Source: a virus
Strand: one strand, 5' to 3'
DNA: 64,000 nt
Virus record (IMG/VR): IMGVR_UViG_3300032236_000552
Coordinates: 1 to 64,000 of that record
The stretch's first letter is position 1, and each line of letters starts with the position of its first letter. Under the pieces are notes generated by a model, which searched no databases, was not told the DNA's origin, and saw nothing but the letters and a program-made list of their open reading frames with translations. A program made the position numbers and the translations under genes. Below are positions 33,377-41,818 of the stretch, one piece after another.

Positions 33377-35392
33377 ATGTCTAAATACGGTGACGTAATC
33401 TATGGAGGTAGCCGATACGGTGCTACTCCTAAACTCTCTTACTCTGTTGAACCAATGTCTTTGGACGTGGTTCAGTTTGGCGTTGTAAACGCATACTTCC
33501 AAGCACCCGCTGGAACATTCACCCGTGTTCGTCTTGTAAGAAACCAAAGCGGATTTCCTGAGACAGCAGAAGACGGCGTCATTGTTTTTGAACAAGGGTC
33601 TATGGACGGAAGTTCTTTAGAGGGCCATATCAACCTTCCGTATGTATCTTCTTTAGGCCATGAGTTTAGAGACGGTATCGATAACCCAGACCAACCAGCG
33701 ATAGCGTCTGGTAAAAACATTTACTACTCAGTGTTTCTATACACAGGTAATCAAATTTGGGTTAATGCTGGAAACATTACCGACGTTATTCCTGCAAACA
33801 GCGGTGTAACAGACAAGATGATTAACCTCATGCCTCGTGTGTTAACTAGTTCTGAACTAACACCACTAGGTGTCGTTGATGAAAACTCAGACCTGTACAA
33901 ATTCTTAGACGGTTTTGGCTTTACCTATGAAGAGTGGCTAACACGCATTGCTCTTATCCGACCATCTCATAACCTTGAAGAATCTAACTACTCAACCATC
34001 CCTGGTGAGTTCTTGAACTTAGGTCTTACTCCAGAACCAAACTTACCCGTAGTTAATCAACGTCGACTTATTCGTGAAGCAATATACCTTTACAGCCAAA
34101 AGGGAACTAAGGCTGGATTATCAAACTATATCGAATCTTTAACTGGATTTGCACCAACAATCTCTTTGTCAGTTAACCAAATGCTTTCTATTCAAGACTC
34201 CACCTTTTTTCAAGGAATTGGAAACTGGACTGGAACAAACGCAGTTATTGAATCCTCTACACCTAATGGCGGAGCACGAATAGTAGACGGAGTTATTGAT
34301 ACGACTTACGCAGGAAAGGTAACCACGTCTGCAAGTAACGCAGTTATTAAACTTGGAGTAGACAGCCCTTTAACAAAGGGAGTTGTAGTAAACCCCAACG
34401 TTATTACATCGTATTCCTGCGTAGTAATGTCTCCTACCAGTGCTGGAGATGTAACTCTTTCCTATGAGTTCTATAACAAAGACGCTAATTTGTTAAACTA
34501 CACATACGGATACATGACAGTCTCTGCAACACCAACATGGAAAAGTGTTCACACAATCTCAACAACTTCTTCTCCATTCGATGCCGCTTATGCGGTGTTA
34601 AAAGTCACCTTCAGTAACCCTGGAGTCTATTATGTAGACCAGTTCTGTGTTCAAGATGGGAGTGGTGGTGGAAACCCCCCAGTGTATGACGAAGCACGTG
34701 CTGTAAACATTGTTCTTGCTCCAAAGAAGACCAACTACATAGAGAACCCATCTTTTGAAGTCGATGCTTCAGGTTGGACTTTGACAAACCTTACATTTTC
34801 TCAAGACCCAACTAACTACCCAATGGAAGGTTACCCAAGTCTAAATAGTGGAAAGTTCACCATGGTAAGCGATGGTGTTTGGGTTTTGGCTAACACCTCA
34901 AAGATTCCTGTTGACCCAGGAACTTGGTTCAATGTTTCCATGTTTGCGTACTCCATGGACCTTCCTGGTATGGATATGTACATCGACGTGTATGACGCTG
35001 ATGACAACCTACTAACCTCCTTTAGCGACTCACACATGATGGGCATGATGTGGATGCGTCACTTTGTTCGTGGACTAATTGACTTAAAGGGAACTGCTGA
35101 CCATGCCCATGTTCGGTTTACAGGAACAGGACTTGCTGGACAGTCTTTTGCATTGGACATGATTCAAGCAGAAGACACCTACAGCCCAACAGATTACTTT
35201 GACGGTTCTATGCCAGTAGTTACAGGCGCACTTTGGGCAGGAACGGCTAACGCCTCAGTTAGTTACCTGTACCCAAACAAAGAGGTCAAGTTCACCCGAC
35301 TAAAGCAAACCCTAAACTATTGGATGCCGCCTAACATGTTCTGGCGGGTAAGCACACCTGCGGGATTGGAATACAACAGCCAAACCGTGTAA
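33377..35392 (+). CDS. P2 gpI-like baseplate protein with jelly-roll domains
   Basis: 671 residues, with AAGGAG upstream. Residues 1-140 are a beta domain. Residues about 148-262 (MINLMPRVL, DENSDLYKFLDGFGFTYEEW, RLIREAIYLYSQKGTKAGLSNYI, then LTGFAP) carry the P2 I-like signature. Residues about 285-445 and 470-640 look like two carbohydrate-binding jelly rolls (YVDQFCVQDGSG; YIENPSFEVDASGWT; FALDMIQAEDTYSPTDYFDG). It closes the baseplate and would add sugar-binding surfaces; most P2 I-like proteins are much shorter. Confidence 0.68.
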   Translation: MSKYGDVIYGGSRYGATPKLSYSVEPMSLDVVQFGVVNAYFQAPAGTFTRVRLVRNQSGFPETAEDGVIVFEQGSMDGSSLEGHINLPYVSSLGHEFRDGIDNPDQPAIASGKNIYYSVFLYTGNQIWVNAGNITDVIPANSGVTDKMINLMPRVLTSSELTPLGVVDENSDLYKFLDGFGFTYEEWLTRIALIRPSHNLEESNYSTIPGEFLNLGLTPEPNLPVVNQRRLIREAIYLYSQKGTKAGLSNYIESLTGFAPTISLSVNQMLSIQDSTFFQGIGNWTGTNAVIESSTPNGGARIVDGVIDTTYAGKVTTSASNAVIKLGVDSPLTKGVVVNPNVITSYSCVVMSPTSAGDVTLSYEFYNKDANLLNYTYGYMTVSATPTWKSVHTISTTSSPFDAAYAVLKVTFSNPGVYYVDQFCVQDGSGGGNPPVYDEARAVNIVLAPKKTNYIENPSFEVDASGWTLTNLTFSQDPTNYPMEGYPSLNSGKFTMVSDGVWVLANTSKIPVDPGTWFNVSMFAYSMDLPGMDMYIDVYDADDNLLTSFSDSHMMGMMWMRHFVRGLIDLKGTADHAHVRFTGTGLAGQSFALDMIQAEDTYSPTDYFDGSMPVVTGALWAGTANASVSYLYPNKEVKFTRLKQTLNYWMPPNMFWRVSTPAGLEYNSQTV

Positions 35393-35395
35393 TGT
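35366..35395 (+). promoter_or_regulatory. Putative promoter TTGGAA-18-TAATGT, leaderless
   Basis: TTGGAA (35366-35371) and TAATGT (35390-35395) are spaced by 18 nt, and the -10-like box lies 6 nt before the ATG at 35402. A GAGGG stretch exists but is one base from the ATG, too close for a ribosome site. Would separate the membrane/replication genes from the structural unit. Confidence 0.4.
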
Positions 35396-35401
35396 GAGGG
35401 C

Positions 35402-35674
35402 ATGACTAGTCTCCTCATATCCGTAATTCTTGCAGGTTCTGCAACTACCTTCATCGTTGAGTTCGTTGCTCTTTGGGCAACTCTCTTTTTCAAAAAAGAA
35501 TCAATCTATGTAGCCCTGTCATTGCCGCTTAGTTATGGCGCCCTTTATCTACTAGGGTGTTCAGGTAAGTCACTGGGTGTTTCTATTCCAGCATCAGCCT
35601 TCGTAGCCCTTATGCTCAACAAGTATCTTAACAAGCCAACCCCATCTACATTCCAACGTTTGCCACGACTCTAG
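35402..35674 (+). CDS. Small membrane protein, possible holin-like
   Basis: 90 residues. Two or three hydrophobic segments (about 3-27 ISVILAGSATTFIVEFVALW, 36-55 VALSLPLSYGALYLLGC and 58-73 GVSIPASAFVALML) and a basic C-terminus (KYLNKPTPSTFQRLPRL). Size and topology suit a holin, but no endolysin gene is adjacent. It also recalls small phage inner-membrane proteins of unknown role. It stands between baseplate genes and replication genes. Confidence 0.45.
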   Translation: MTSLLISVILAGSATTFIVEFVALWATLFFKKESIYVALSLPLSYGALYLLGCSGKSLGVSIPASAFVALMLNKYLNKPTPSTFQRLPRL

Positions 35675-35683
35675 GAGGGTCTT

Positions 35684-36274
35684 ATGAAACTTGCCATTAT
35701 CTCTTTTGAAGATGTGGACGTCACACGTGGCCTCAACGCCATTTTGGACCACTATGCAGATAAATCGCCCGAAGTATTTTTTCCAGTATCACCCGACGAG
35801 GAAGACTTTTCCCAATCAGTTCTCCGTGTCTGCATAGACCGTAACGTTAAAGTTACAGCCTTCTTCGACAACGTATTTGGCGTTGACCACATTCTCAATC
35901 AGGCATCGGACACCGTCATCACTGACGACCCTGTCGGTGAGTTACTTCGACAGTTGAACACAGGCGACGCCATTGGCATCGTATGGAATGACGAGATTGA
36001 AGAACACCACGTTGTCCATTCGGTAGAAGACCTAGCGTTGGACACATGGGACATTACTGAAGGACTCGATAAGATTCAGATTGACGATGACTTCAATGAC
36101 TTAGGTAGCGATGAGTTGCACGACGCTCTTATGAAGCACCTCGGCATGTTCGTCGATTTGCTGGCAGCGTTCGTGGCTTCTACTGTGATGGAGTCGCTCT
36201 CGCAGGCAGTAGCCGAGCACCTTGCTAACGAAATAGGCAAAAAGGACATTTTCCCCAAGCGAGATGATGAGTAG
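35684..36274 (+). CDS. Unknown protein, Rossmann-like N-terminus
   Basis: 196 residues with AGGAGGG upstream. Alternating strand-helix pattern at the start (KLAIISFEDVDVTRGLNAIL, RVCIDRNVKVTAFFDNV, GDAIGIVWNDE) suggests an alpha/beta nucleotide-type fold. The second half is acidic and helical. I do not recognise a family and see no catalytic motif. It may share a unit with the membrane protein just before it. Confidence 0.4.
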   Translation: MKLAIISFEDVDVTRGLNAILDHYADKSPEVFFPVSPDEEDFSQSVLRVCIDRNVKVTAFFDNVFGVDHILNQASDTVITDDPVGELLRQLNTGDAIGIVWNDEIEEHHVVHSVEDLALDTWDITEGLDKIQIDDDFNDLGSDELHDALMKHLGMFVDLLAAFVASTVMESLSQAVAEHLANEIGKKDIFPKRDDE

Positions 36275-36277
36275 ACT
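36272..36277 (+). promoter_or_regulatory. -10-like box TAGACT, probable leaderless promoter
   Basis: TAGACT stands 6 nt before the GTG at 36284 and overlaps the stop of the previous gene. No Shine-Dalgarno sequence lies between. Identical hexamer to those at 8782 and 58088. It would start the replication gene unit. Confidence 0.45.
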
Positions 36278-36283
36278 GCTCCC

Positions 36284-37246
36284 GTGAAAATACCTGTAGA
36301 AGCCTATTCCGCCAACCTTACGGATTACCAGTTCCGACTACTGGCTGTTTTATGCCATTTAGCGGGCGCCAGAGGCCCTGTAAAGGCTTCAGCAGCCGAG
36401 TTGGGTATACAGACTGGCAATGTGCATGAGAAGACGGTTCGTAGAGGCCTCAAAGCCCTTGAGGAGGCTGGCTTCATTAAGCGCACTCCTACCAAGAAGG
36501 CTGGCGGTATGCGAGGCGTTGACCGTGTGGACATTTGTGTCCAGGCGGTAGGGGACGCTAATGTCCGCACAACAGGTGATAAGGTGACTAATAGTTACAG
36601 TAGCCAAATAGTAGATAAGCCATTAGTACCTAATAGCCAAGATAGTTATAAATTAAAAGAATCTGAAACCGAAGGTTTCACAAAGGAGATTAAGGTTCCT
36701 ATGAGAAAATGGGAAGATGATGGAGACGATTTGGCGGGCTTTGGACTTGTCGAGGAGCGAGACGCACCACAGCCAAAGATTCGTAAGTCAGACCCCAAGA
36801 CTCGTGGAAAGCGACCAGAGCACGAGTGGACAGCGATGGACGTTGCTGCTGAGTTTAGTTACCAAGTTGGCAGGAAGTACCCGCTACTTCCAGGAACTGT
36901 CAATGTCAAGGAACTATCAGGAGCGCTCCGCAAGTTCCGAACACAGTACGGAACAACCCCGCTCGTAGAGTTAGAACTGCTCCGCCTGTTCATGCAGGAC
37001 GAGCGTAACTTCCGTGACATCGGGGATGAAGCCCCTCACCTTTACAAGAAGTACCTTGCCTCCTTTGGCAAGAAGATGAACCAAGCACGGGAGAACCTTG
37101 GACTGAACAAGGTCACTGCGAAAGTTGAAACTGCCCAGACATCTGATAGGCTCGTTGCTAGCGATGGTCGTTCATTCCAGAACTCGCTGTCTGGACGTGC
37201 ACAACTAAAGCGGCACGAAGAACGATTAAAGGGCGTTAACAAATGA
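36284..37246 (+). CDS. Winged-helix replication-initiator-like protein
   Basis: 320 residues, GTG start. Residues 12-72 form a winged helix (LTDYQFRLLAVLCHLAGARG, LGIQTGNVHEKTVRRGLKALEEAGFIKRTP). An unstructured polar linker follows, then a helical C-terminal domain (ELSGALRKFRTQYGTTPLVE ... LYKKYLASFGKKMNQARENLG). The build (winged helix plus helical tail) and the position before a helicase loader and helicase recall DnaD- or RepA-like initiators. It may bind the origin; no origin was identified. Confidence 0.5.
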   Translation: MKIPVEAYSANLTDYQFRLLAVLCHLAGARGPVKASAAELGIQTGNVHEKTVRRGLKALEEAGFIKRTPTKKAGGMRGVDRVDICVQAVGDANVRTTGDKVTNSYSSQIVDKPLVPNSQDSYKLKESETEGFTKEIKVPMRKWEDDGDDLAGFGLVEERDAPQPKIRKSDPKTRGKRPEHEWTAMDVAAEFSYQVGRKYPLLPGTVNVKELSGALRKFRTQYGTTPLVELELLRLFMQDERNFRDIGDEAPHLYKKYLASFGKKMNQARENLGLNKVTAKVETAQTSDRLVASDGRSFQNSLSGRAQLKRHEERLKGVNK

Positions 37247-37383
37247 CAGAAGATGAACTCAACGAAGCACTGACGACTTTGTTAGACCTTGGTCTTATCA
37301 GTGTAGAGTACGACGAGAATCTTGAAGCACACTTCTCTCTAACTGAAGAGGGAATTCAAGAAGCAAAAAGAAGGGGAATGTAA
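37243..37383 (+). CDS. 46-residue acidic protein, unknown
   Basis: MTEDELNEALTTLLDLGLIS followed by VEYDENLEAHFSLTEEGIQEAK and a short tail. The arrangement (helix, helix, beta wing, LTEEG helix) is that of half a winged-helix domain, so it may be a mini DNA-binding or adaptor protein. Its ATG overlaps the previous stop by 4 nt and its stop overlaps the next ATG (TAATGA). No named family. Confidence 0.4.
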   Translation: MTEDELNEALTTLLDLGLISVEYDENLEAHFSLTEEGIQEAKRRGM

Positions 37384-37478
37384 TGAGATTAATTCTCGGC
37401 ATAGTAATCGTGGTAATCAGTACTGCGACTAGTGCAAACATCATCCTAGGAGGATATAAAAAATGGCAAAGAAAGTAA
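37383..37478 (+). CDS. 31-residue single-span membrane micro-protein
   Basis: MRLILGIVIVVISTATSANI and a short basic tail (GGYKKWQRK): one hydrophobic helix or signal-like segment. It starts at TAATGAG and its last 16 bases overlap the next gene, whose AGGAGG ribosome site lies inside this coding region. The overlap could couple the two. Confidence 0.38.
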   Translation: MRLILGIVIVVISTATSANIILGGYKKWQRK

Positions 37479-37741
37479 CTTACTCTGTCGATGCCCAAGC
37501 CCGTAAGAACACCGAAAAGGGTGGAGCATGGCTTGCGACATTTACACTTCGTAACGAAGACGAACAAGAAGTAGTCTTCGAAACAACTACTGCGTGGACA
37601 AATGCTAATGCTTGCAAGCGTTGGTTGAAGTCGGTAGTTGTAGAACGCACCACACGCAAGAGCATCAAGATGTCTGTAACCGCTACAGACGCAAACGACA
37701 AGGCAACAGTTGTTGTAGGAACATTGGTATTCAAATCATGA
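37463..37741 (+). CDS. 92-residue beta-rich protein, unknown
   Basis: Strong AGGAGGA site 9 nt before ATG. Beta pattern (KVTYSVDAQARKN, GAWLATFTLRNEDEQEVVFET, KATVVVGTLVF) with a Trp/Lys central helix (NACKRWLKSVVVERT). No family recognised. Overlaps the next gene by 4 nt within the pre-replicative cluster. Confidence 0.45.
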   Translation: MAKKVTYSVDAQARKNTEKGGAWLATFTLRNEDEQEVVFETTTAWTNANACKRWLKSVVVERTTRKSIKMSVTATDANDKATVVVGTLVFKS

Positions 37742-37875
37742 GACTCGTATATCCAACAGACAATAAGTTTCTCCGTTTCCTCGGAGACGTACTCCTTACC
37801 TTCGGTTCTTGGTTAGTAACCAAGGGCGAGAAGTGGGGCGGACTCTACGAACTAGAACTCGGTGACGACGAATAA
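37738..37875 (+). CDS. 45-residue protein, unknown
   Basis: ATG 37738 overlaps the preceding stop (ATGA); the longer upstream frame back to 37612 is antisense-like and rejected. RLVYPTDNKFLRFLGDVLLT, then FGSWLVTKGEKWGGLYELEL: an amphipathic stretch, partly hydrophobic, perhaps membrane-peripheral. Its stop abuts the helicase loader ATG directly. Confidence 0.42.
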   Translation: MRLVYPTDNKFLRFLGDVLLTFGSWLVTKGEKWGGLYELELGDDE

Positions 37876-38598
37876 ATGTACGACATCAATGAGTTGTCTC
37901 CTCTCAAGAAGTCATGGTTACTCCGTACTTCTAACATCCCACGTCGATTCCTCGGACTAGAACCACAGGACATTATTGACCGTGCTGGTTCTTTCCCTAG
38001 AGAGGTCAGTGACTGGATTGAGGACGTTGCCAACAAGCAAGTTATCAAGCAGATTGGTCACATCGGTACAAACGGTGTTGGCTTGTTGTTTGATGGCGGC
38101 CCTGGCATTGGAAAGACAACTCATGCTGTTGTGGCAGCGATGGAGATAATCCGTCACCTGCCAGAGGACGAGGCCCTAGCCAGCAATGTGCTGGGGCTAA
38201 ATCCCAAAGACTTTGGACTCAAGATGCGTCCTGTGTATTACATGACCTATCCAGAGTTCCTCTCCAAAAAGAAGTCCACCTTCGATATGGAAGGCGAGGA
38301 CAAGCGAGAGATGATGTACGAATTGGACGGTCTTCACGGTCGCTCTAAGTTTGACTGGCTTAATGTGCGTGTCTTGGTTATTGATGACCTGGGCAAGGAA
38401 TATGGTTCTAAATACGACGATACTTCTTTTGACGAGATTTTGCGCCTTCGCTATGACAAAGGCCTTCCGACTATCGTTACCACCAACGTGCGCCTAGAAA
38501 ATTGGGAAGCACAATACGGAGAAGCCATGGGCAGTTTCGCCAATGAAGCCTTCGTTAGAGTTCCTATAATTGGTTCAGACCTACGTGGTGCACAGTGA
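37876..38598 (+). CDS. AAA+ helicase loader, DnaC-like
   Basis: 240 residues. Walker A FDGGPGIGKTT at about 72-82, Walker B RVLVIDDLGKEYG at about 164-176 and the arginine-finger region DEILRLRYDKGLPTIVTTN near 188-206 place it among DnaC/IstB-type ATPases. It would load the helicase encoded at 39451. The ATG follows the previous stop directly with no clear ribosome site, so it is probably coupled. Confidence 0.78.
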   Translation: MYDINELSPLKKSWLLRTSNIPRRFLGLEPQDIIDRAGSFPREVSDWIEDVANKQVIKQIGHIGTNGVGLLFDGGPGIGKTTHAVVAAMEIIRHLPEDEALASNVLGLNPKDFGLKMRPVYYMTYPEFLSKKKSTFDMEGEDKREMMYELDGLHGRSKFDWLNVRVLVIDDLGKEYGSKYDDTSFDEILRLRYDKGLPTIVTTNVRLENWEAQYGEAMGSFANEAFVRVPIIGSDLRGAQ

Positions 38599-38609
38599 AA
38601 GGACAACCC

Positions 38610-38903
38610 ATGACAACACCGTGGCGAACGGTGCAGCAGTTTATCTCTGCACAGGGCGTGGGAGTCTTTGACGTAGAAGTCGATACTGAAACAAAAGACA
38701 CCCGATGCAACTGCCCCGTGTACGACAAGCAGGGTTCATGTAAGCACGTGCGGTATGTCAATATGAAGATTAAGCATAATGAAGGTCATTACTCCATCAT
38801 GGTTCCTAATGAGGTGCCAGAGGAGATGGCTGCAGATGCTCACGATGACCCTGAGAAGTTCCGTGAGTTCGTTGTTAAATATGCAAAGATAGAAGTCCTA
38901 TGA
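38610..38903 (+). CDS. Small SWIM-type zinc-finger protein
   Basis: 97 residues from ATG 38610, which has AAAGGA 6 nt upstream; a GTG at 38595 overlapping the loader stop is possible but lacks a site. Residues about 33-46 (CNCPVYDKQGSCKH) give C-x-C-x8-C-x-H, the SWIM zinc-finger spacing. SWIM domains bind DNA or protein partners and occur with SNF2 ATPases and recombination factors; a SNF2-type ATPase is encoded at 41808. The C-terminus is acidic. Confidence 0.6.
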   Translation: MTTPWRTVQQFISAQGVGVFDVEVDTETKDTRCNCPVYDKQGSCKHVRYVNMKIKHNEGHYSIMVPNEVPEEMAADAHDDPEKFREFVVKYAKIEVL

Positions 38904-39316
38904 AAGGCGGGGACATCTCGAATGTCTCCTCACCACAGGCCATCGTTGTTACAGACGTCATCGTTGGATTAAAGACGATTGAAGAGCGGGTCATTCTCAA
39001 AAAGAAGATTACTCATACCATTGGTGAACTAGACAAACTATCTGCAAACAAGTTGTGGGTTCTTTCCAACAACTACGGACTTTCTTTAGAACTTGCTGGC
39101 TTTGAAGAAGAAGGCTGGACAGAAGAGTTACTAGACAAAGCGTTCAGTAAGTTAGAGCGTCAAGTTGTCAACCCGTTCAACTACTACCAGTTGTACGAGA
39201 ACGTGGACGAGTTGGTAGGAGCACTGCCATATCGTGCTAATCTTAAGGCAGTAATAGATGTCCCAGGCCGAGTTGCCAGGTATGGGTCAGCGGGTGTAGA
39301 ACTAGGCAATATCTAG
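38900..39316 (+). CDS. Helical protein of the replication cluster, unknown
   Basis: 138 residues, ATG overlapping the previous stop by 4 nt. Mostly helical (VIVGLKTIEERVILKKKITH, then LDKLSANKLWVLSNNYGLSL) with a C-terminal VDVPGRVARYGS-like basic segment. No motif recognised. The conserved position between SWIM protein and helicase suggests a replication accessory. Confidence 0.42.
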   Translation: MKGGDISNVSSPQAIVVTDVIVGLKTIEERVILKKKITHTIGELDKLSANKLWVLSNNYGLSLELAGFEEEGWTEELLDKAFSKLERQVVNPFNYYQLYENVDELVGALPYRANLKAVIDVPGRVARYGSAGVELGNI

Positions 39317-39333
39317 TCCTTGAGGGAGGGCGT

Positions 39334-39450
39334 ATGTTTTCAGTAGCAAATACCAATTGTCCGATGTGCCATGCTCACACGGTTGAAAGAATTTATGTAA
39401 ATGGCAATTCGTATTTACAATGTCAGGCATGTGGAGAGCGGTGGAAATAA
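39334..39450 (+). CDS. 38-residue zinc-ribbon protein
   Basis: Ribosome site GGGAGGG precedes the ATG. Two Cys pairs, CPMC and CQAC, about 18 residues apart, form a minimal zinc ribbon (NCPMCHAHTVERIYV ... YLQCQACGERWK). The stop abuts the helicase ATG. One of several tiny zinc-binding proteins in this half. Confidence 0.55.
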   Translation: MFSVANTNCPMCHAHTVERIYVNGNSYLQCQACGERWK

Positions 39451-40698
39451 ATGGCAGCAGATAACGAGCATCGTTTACTTAGCAAGATAATCAAGGACAG
39501 AGAATTAACTCCTGCCCTACAACGTGGTATCACCGATGCTTGGTTTCTGGATGATGACAATAAGCGTGTATGGAACTTTGTTCGCAATCATTACAGCGAG
39601 TACAGCGAAGTACCTACTGCCGTAACTGTTCTTGACCACTATCCCAATTACAAAGTCCTTAATGTAGAAGACAACATCGATTACTTGCTCGACACGATGG
39701 TGGACTTCCGCCGTCGCTTGCTTACTCGTCAGGGTTTAGAGGCTGCGGTTGAGCAACTACAACTCAACGAACATGAGTCAGCGCTTCTTGCTATGGAAGC
39801 GACCATCACCAAAGTTAACTCGCAAGGAGTTCTTGGTACTCATGAGATTGACCTCACAAAGAACACCGAGGAGCGCTACAAGGATTACCAATCAGTTCAG
39901 AACGAAGAGTTCTTAGGTATTCCTACAGGATTCAAAGACATTGACGAAGCAACTGCAGGACTGCAAGGCGGGCAGTTAGTTACCATCATTGCACCACCTA
40001 AGACTGGTAAGTCACAGGTAGCGTTGCAGGTAGCAATCAACACGCACCTGTTGGGCAAGACGCCTATGTTCCAATCATTCGAAATGAACAACCACGAACA
40101 GCAGCAGCGTCACGACGCTATGCGTGCACACATTGACCACGGACGTTTGCGTCGTGGAAAGTTATTACCAGAAGAAGAAAACCGTTACATAGATATGCTG
40201 AACAAGATGGAGACAGAACACCCATTCCACCTTGTTGATGCCGTTAACGGAATCACGGTCTCTGCACTAGCAGCCAAGATTGAGCAGTTAAAGCCAGACA
40301 TTGTTTTTGTAGACGGTGTGTACCTGATGATGGATGAACTATCTGGCGAGATGAATACACCAGCAGCGATTACCAACATCACTCGTGCACTCAAGCGGTT
40401 AGCCCAGCGCATTGACTTGCCTATCGTCATTACCACTCAGACGCTTTTGTGGAAGATGCGAGCAGGTAAGGTCACAGCAGACTCCATCGGTTACTCATCT
40501 TCGTTCTTCCAAGACTCGGACGTTATCTTGGGTCTAGAGCCTGTAGAAGAAGACGACACGGTTCGTTTGCTCAAGGTTGTTGCCTCCCGTAACTGCCCAC
40601 CTAAAGAGACTTCTCTGACATGGCGTTGGGAGACAGGTTGCTTCCACGATGAAGCAGAGATGATGAAGTGCCCTTACTGCTCTAACTGGGGACACTAA
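39451..40698 (+). CDS. Replicative DNA helicase, DnaB/RecA-fold type
   Basis: 415 residues. N-terminal helical domain (HRLLSKIIKDRELTPALQRG), linker, then the RecA-like core: LGIPTGFKDIDEATAGLQGGQLVTIIAPPKTGKSQ (Walker A near 180-188), Walker B IVFVDGVYLMMDE near 285 and an ITTQT-type motif near 330. The C-terminus ends CPYCSNWGH, a likely zinc knuckle not usual in DnaB. Its length is close to phage DnaB-like helicases. It should unwind the fork with the loader and primase on either side. Confidence 0.82.
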   Translation: MAADNEHRLLSKIIKDRELTPALQRGITDAWFLDDDNKRVWNFVRNHYSEYSEVPTAVTVLDHYPNYKVLNVEDNIDYLLDTMVDFRRRLLTRQGLEAAVEQLQLNEHESALLAMEATITKVNSQGVLGTHEIDLTKNTEERYKDYQSVQNEEFLGIPTGFKDIDEATAGLQGGQLVTIIAPPKTGKSQVALQVAINTHLLGKTPMFQSFEMNNHEQQQRHDAMRAHIDHGRLRRGKLLPEEENRYIDMLNKMETEHPFHLVDAVNGITVSALAAKIEQLKPDIVFVDGVYLMMDELSGEMNTPAAITNITRALKRLAQRIDLPIVITTQTLLWKMRAGKVTADSIGYSSSFFQDSDVILGLEPVEEDDTVRLLKVVASRNCPPKETSLTWRWETGCFHDEAEMMKCPYCSNWGH

Positions 40699-41639
40699 TG
40701 GTTGATGTAGAGAAGGTTCTTCTTAACCTTGACATACCTCTCGTTGCCCAGCGAGGCGAAGAGGTTCAGGGTCTATGCCCTATGCACAAAAAGCGCACGG
40801 GTAAAGAAGACCACAATCCATCTTGGTGGATTAACTCTGTAACTGGAGCACACATTTGTTTCTCGTGTGGATACAAGGGAAACATATTTACGTTAGTCGC
40901 TGACCTGAAGGGCATTGATTACTTTGACGCTAAAGATTACGTCAATTCCAGTGCCGAACTAGATGTAGACGTACTGTTAAGGCGTATCAGAGAGTTGCCA
41001 CAGTACGTCTCTACTACCGAAGAACCGCTCGCAATGTCAGAAGCACGGTTAGCCGTGTTCACAGACCCACCAGAAATCGAACTAAAGAAAAGGTTCATCA
41101 ATGTCGAATCAGCAAAGCACCACGGAATTCTCTGGGACAATAACAATAGTGCATGGATACTCCCTATCCGTGACCCGAACGATTACTCTCTATGGGGATG
41201 GCAAGAAAAAGGAGCACGTGGTCGTTTCTTCAGAAACCAACCACAAGGTGTCAAAAAATCCAGAACCGTCTTTGGTGTAGAAGTTATGAGTACGGAGACG
41301 CTGGTTGTTGTTGAGTCTCCACTTGATGTACCACGACTTGCTTCTGCTGGAGTAGAGGGTGCTATCTCCACATACGGCGCACTGGTTAGTGAAGAGCAAG
41401 CAAAGATTATGCGCCGTGCAAAGAAGGTTATTGCAGCATTCGATAAAGATGATGCGGGGCGCCATGCCAACGAACTTATGCGTGGGTTTGCCAGGAAGTA
41501 CGGCATTGAGTTGTCCTTCTTTAACTACACGGACATAGATGTTAAAGACCCAGGTGATATGACTGCTGCAGAGATTGCTCGTGGCATAGAGACTGCTCGT
41601 GACATGATTTACGGTAAAGCCGCATACACATGGTCTTAG
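40698..41639 (+). CDS. DNA primase, DnaG-like
   Basis: 313 residues, start overlapping the helicase stop by one base. Zinc-binding domain CPMH (near 27) and CFSC (near 54) with GYKGNIFTLVADLKGIDYFDA; TOPRIM region with VVVESPLDVPRLASAGVEG near 203 and AFDKDDAGRHAN near 247. The primase-core and TOPRIM acids are present. It is short, lacking a C-terminal helicase-interaction domain. The zinc domain is CHC2-like, with the second pair spelled CxxC. Confidence 0.82.
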   Translation: MVDVEKVLLNLDIPLVAQRGEEVQGLCPMHKKRTGKEDHNPSWWINSVTGAHICFSCGYKGNIFTLVADLKGIDYFDAKDYVNSSAELDVDVLLRRIRELPQYVSTTEEPLAMSEARLAVFTDPPEIELKKRFINVESAKHHGILWDNNNSAWILPIRDPNDYSLWGWQEKGARGRFFRNQPQGVKKSRTVFGVEVMSTETLVVVESPLDVPRLASAGVEGAISTYGALVSEEQAKIMRRAKKVIAAFDKDDAGRHANELMRGFARKYGIELSFFNYTDIDVKDPGDMTAAEIARGIETARDMIYGKAAYTWS

Positions 41640-41818
41640 ATGCTCGTGGTGTTCCCACCCATGCCTGCCCTAACTGTGGTCATTTAATATTCAAGATAAA
41701 AGCCATGTTCTCTAACTACGATATCGCCATGTGGTTTACTGACGCAGAATGCGATGACTGTGGGACTTTGCTGACTGCACCCACACCAGTAGATGGGCCA
41801 GAGTTCAATGGCATTTAA
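41630..41818 (+). CDS. 62-residue zinc-ribbon protein
   Basis: Overlaps the primase end by 10 nt. CPNC (near 13) and CDDC (near 44) pairs: ACPNCGHLIFKIKAMFSNYD then DAECDDCGTLLTAP. A rubredoxin-like or ribbon fold is likely. Its 3' end overlaps the next gene by 11 nt. Confidence 0.5.
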   Translation: MVLDARGVPTHACPNCGHLIFKIKAMFSNYDIAMWFTDAECDDCGTLLTAPTPVDGPEFNGI

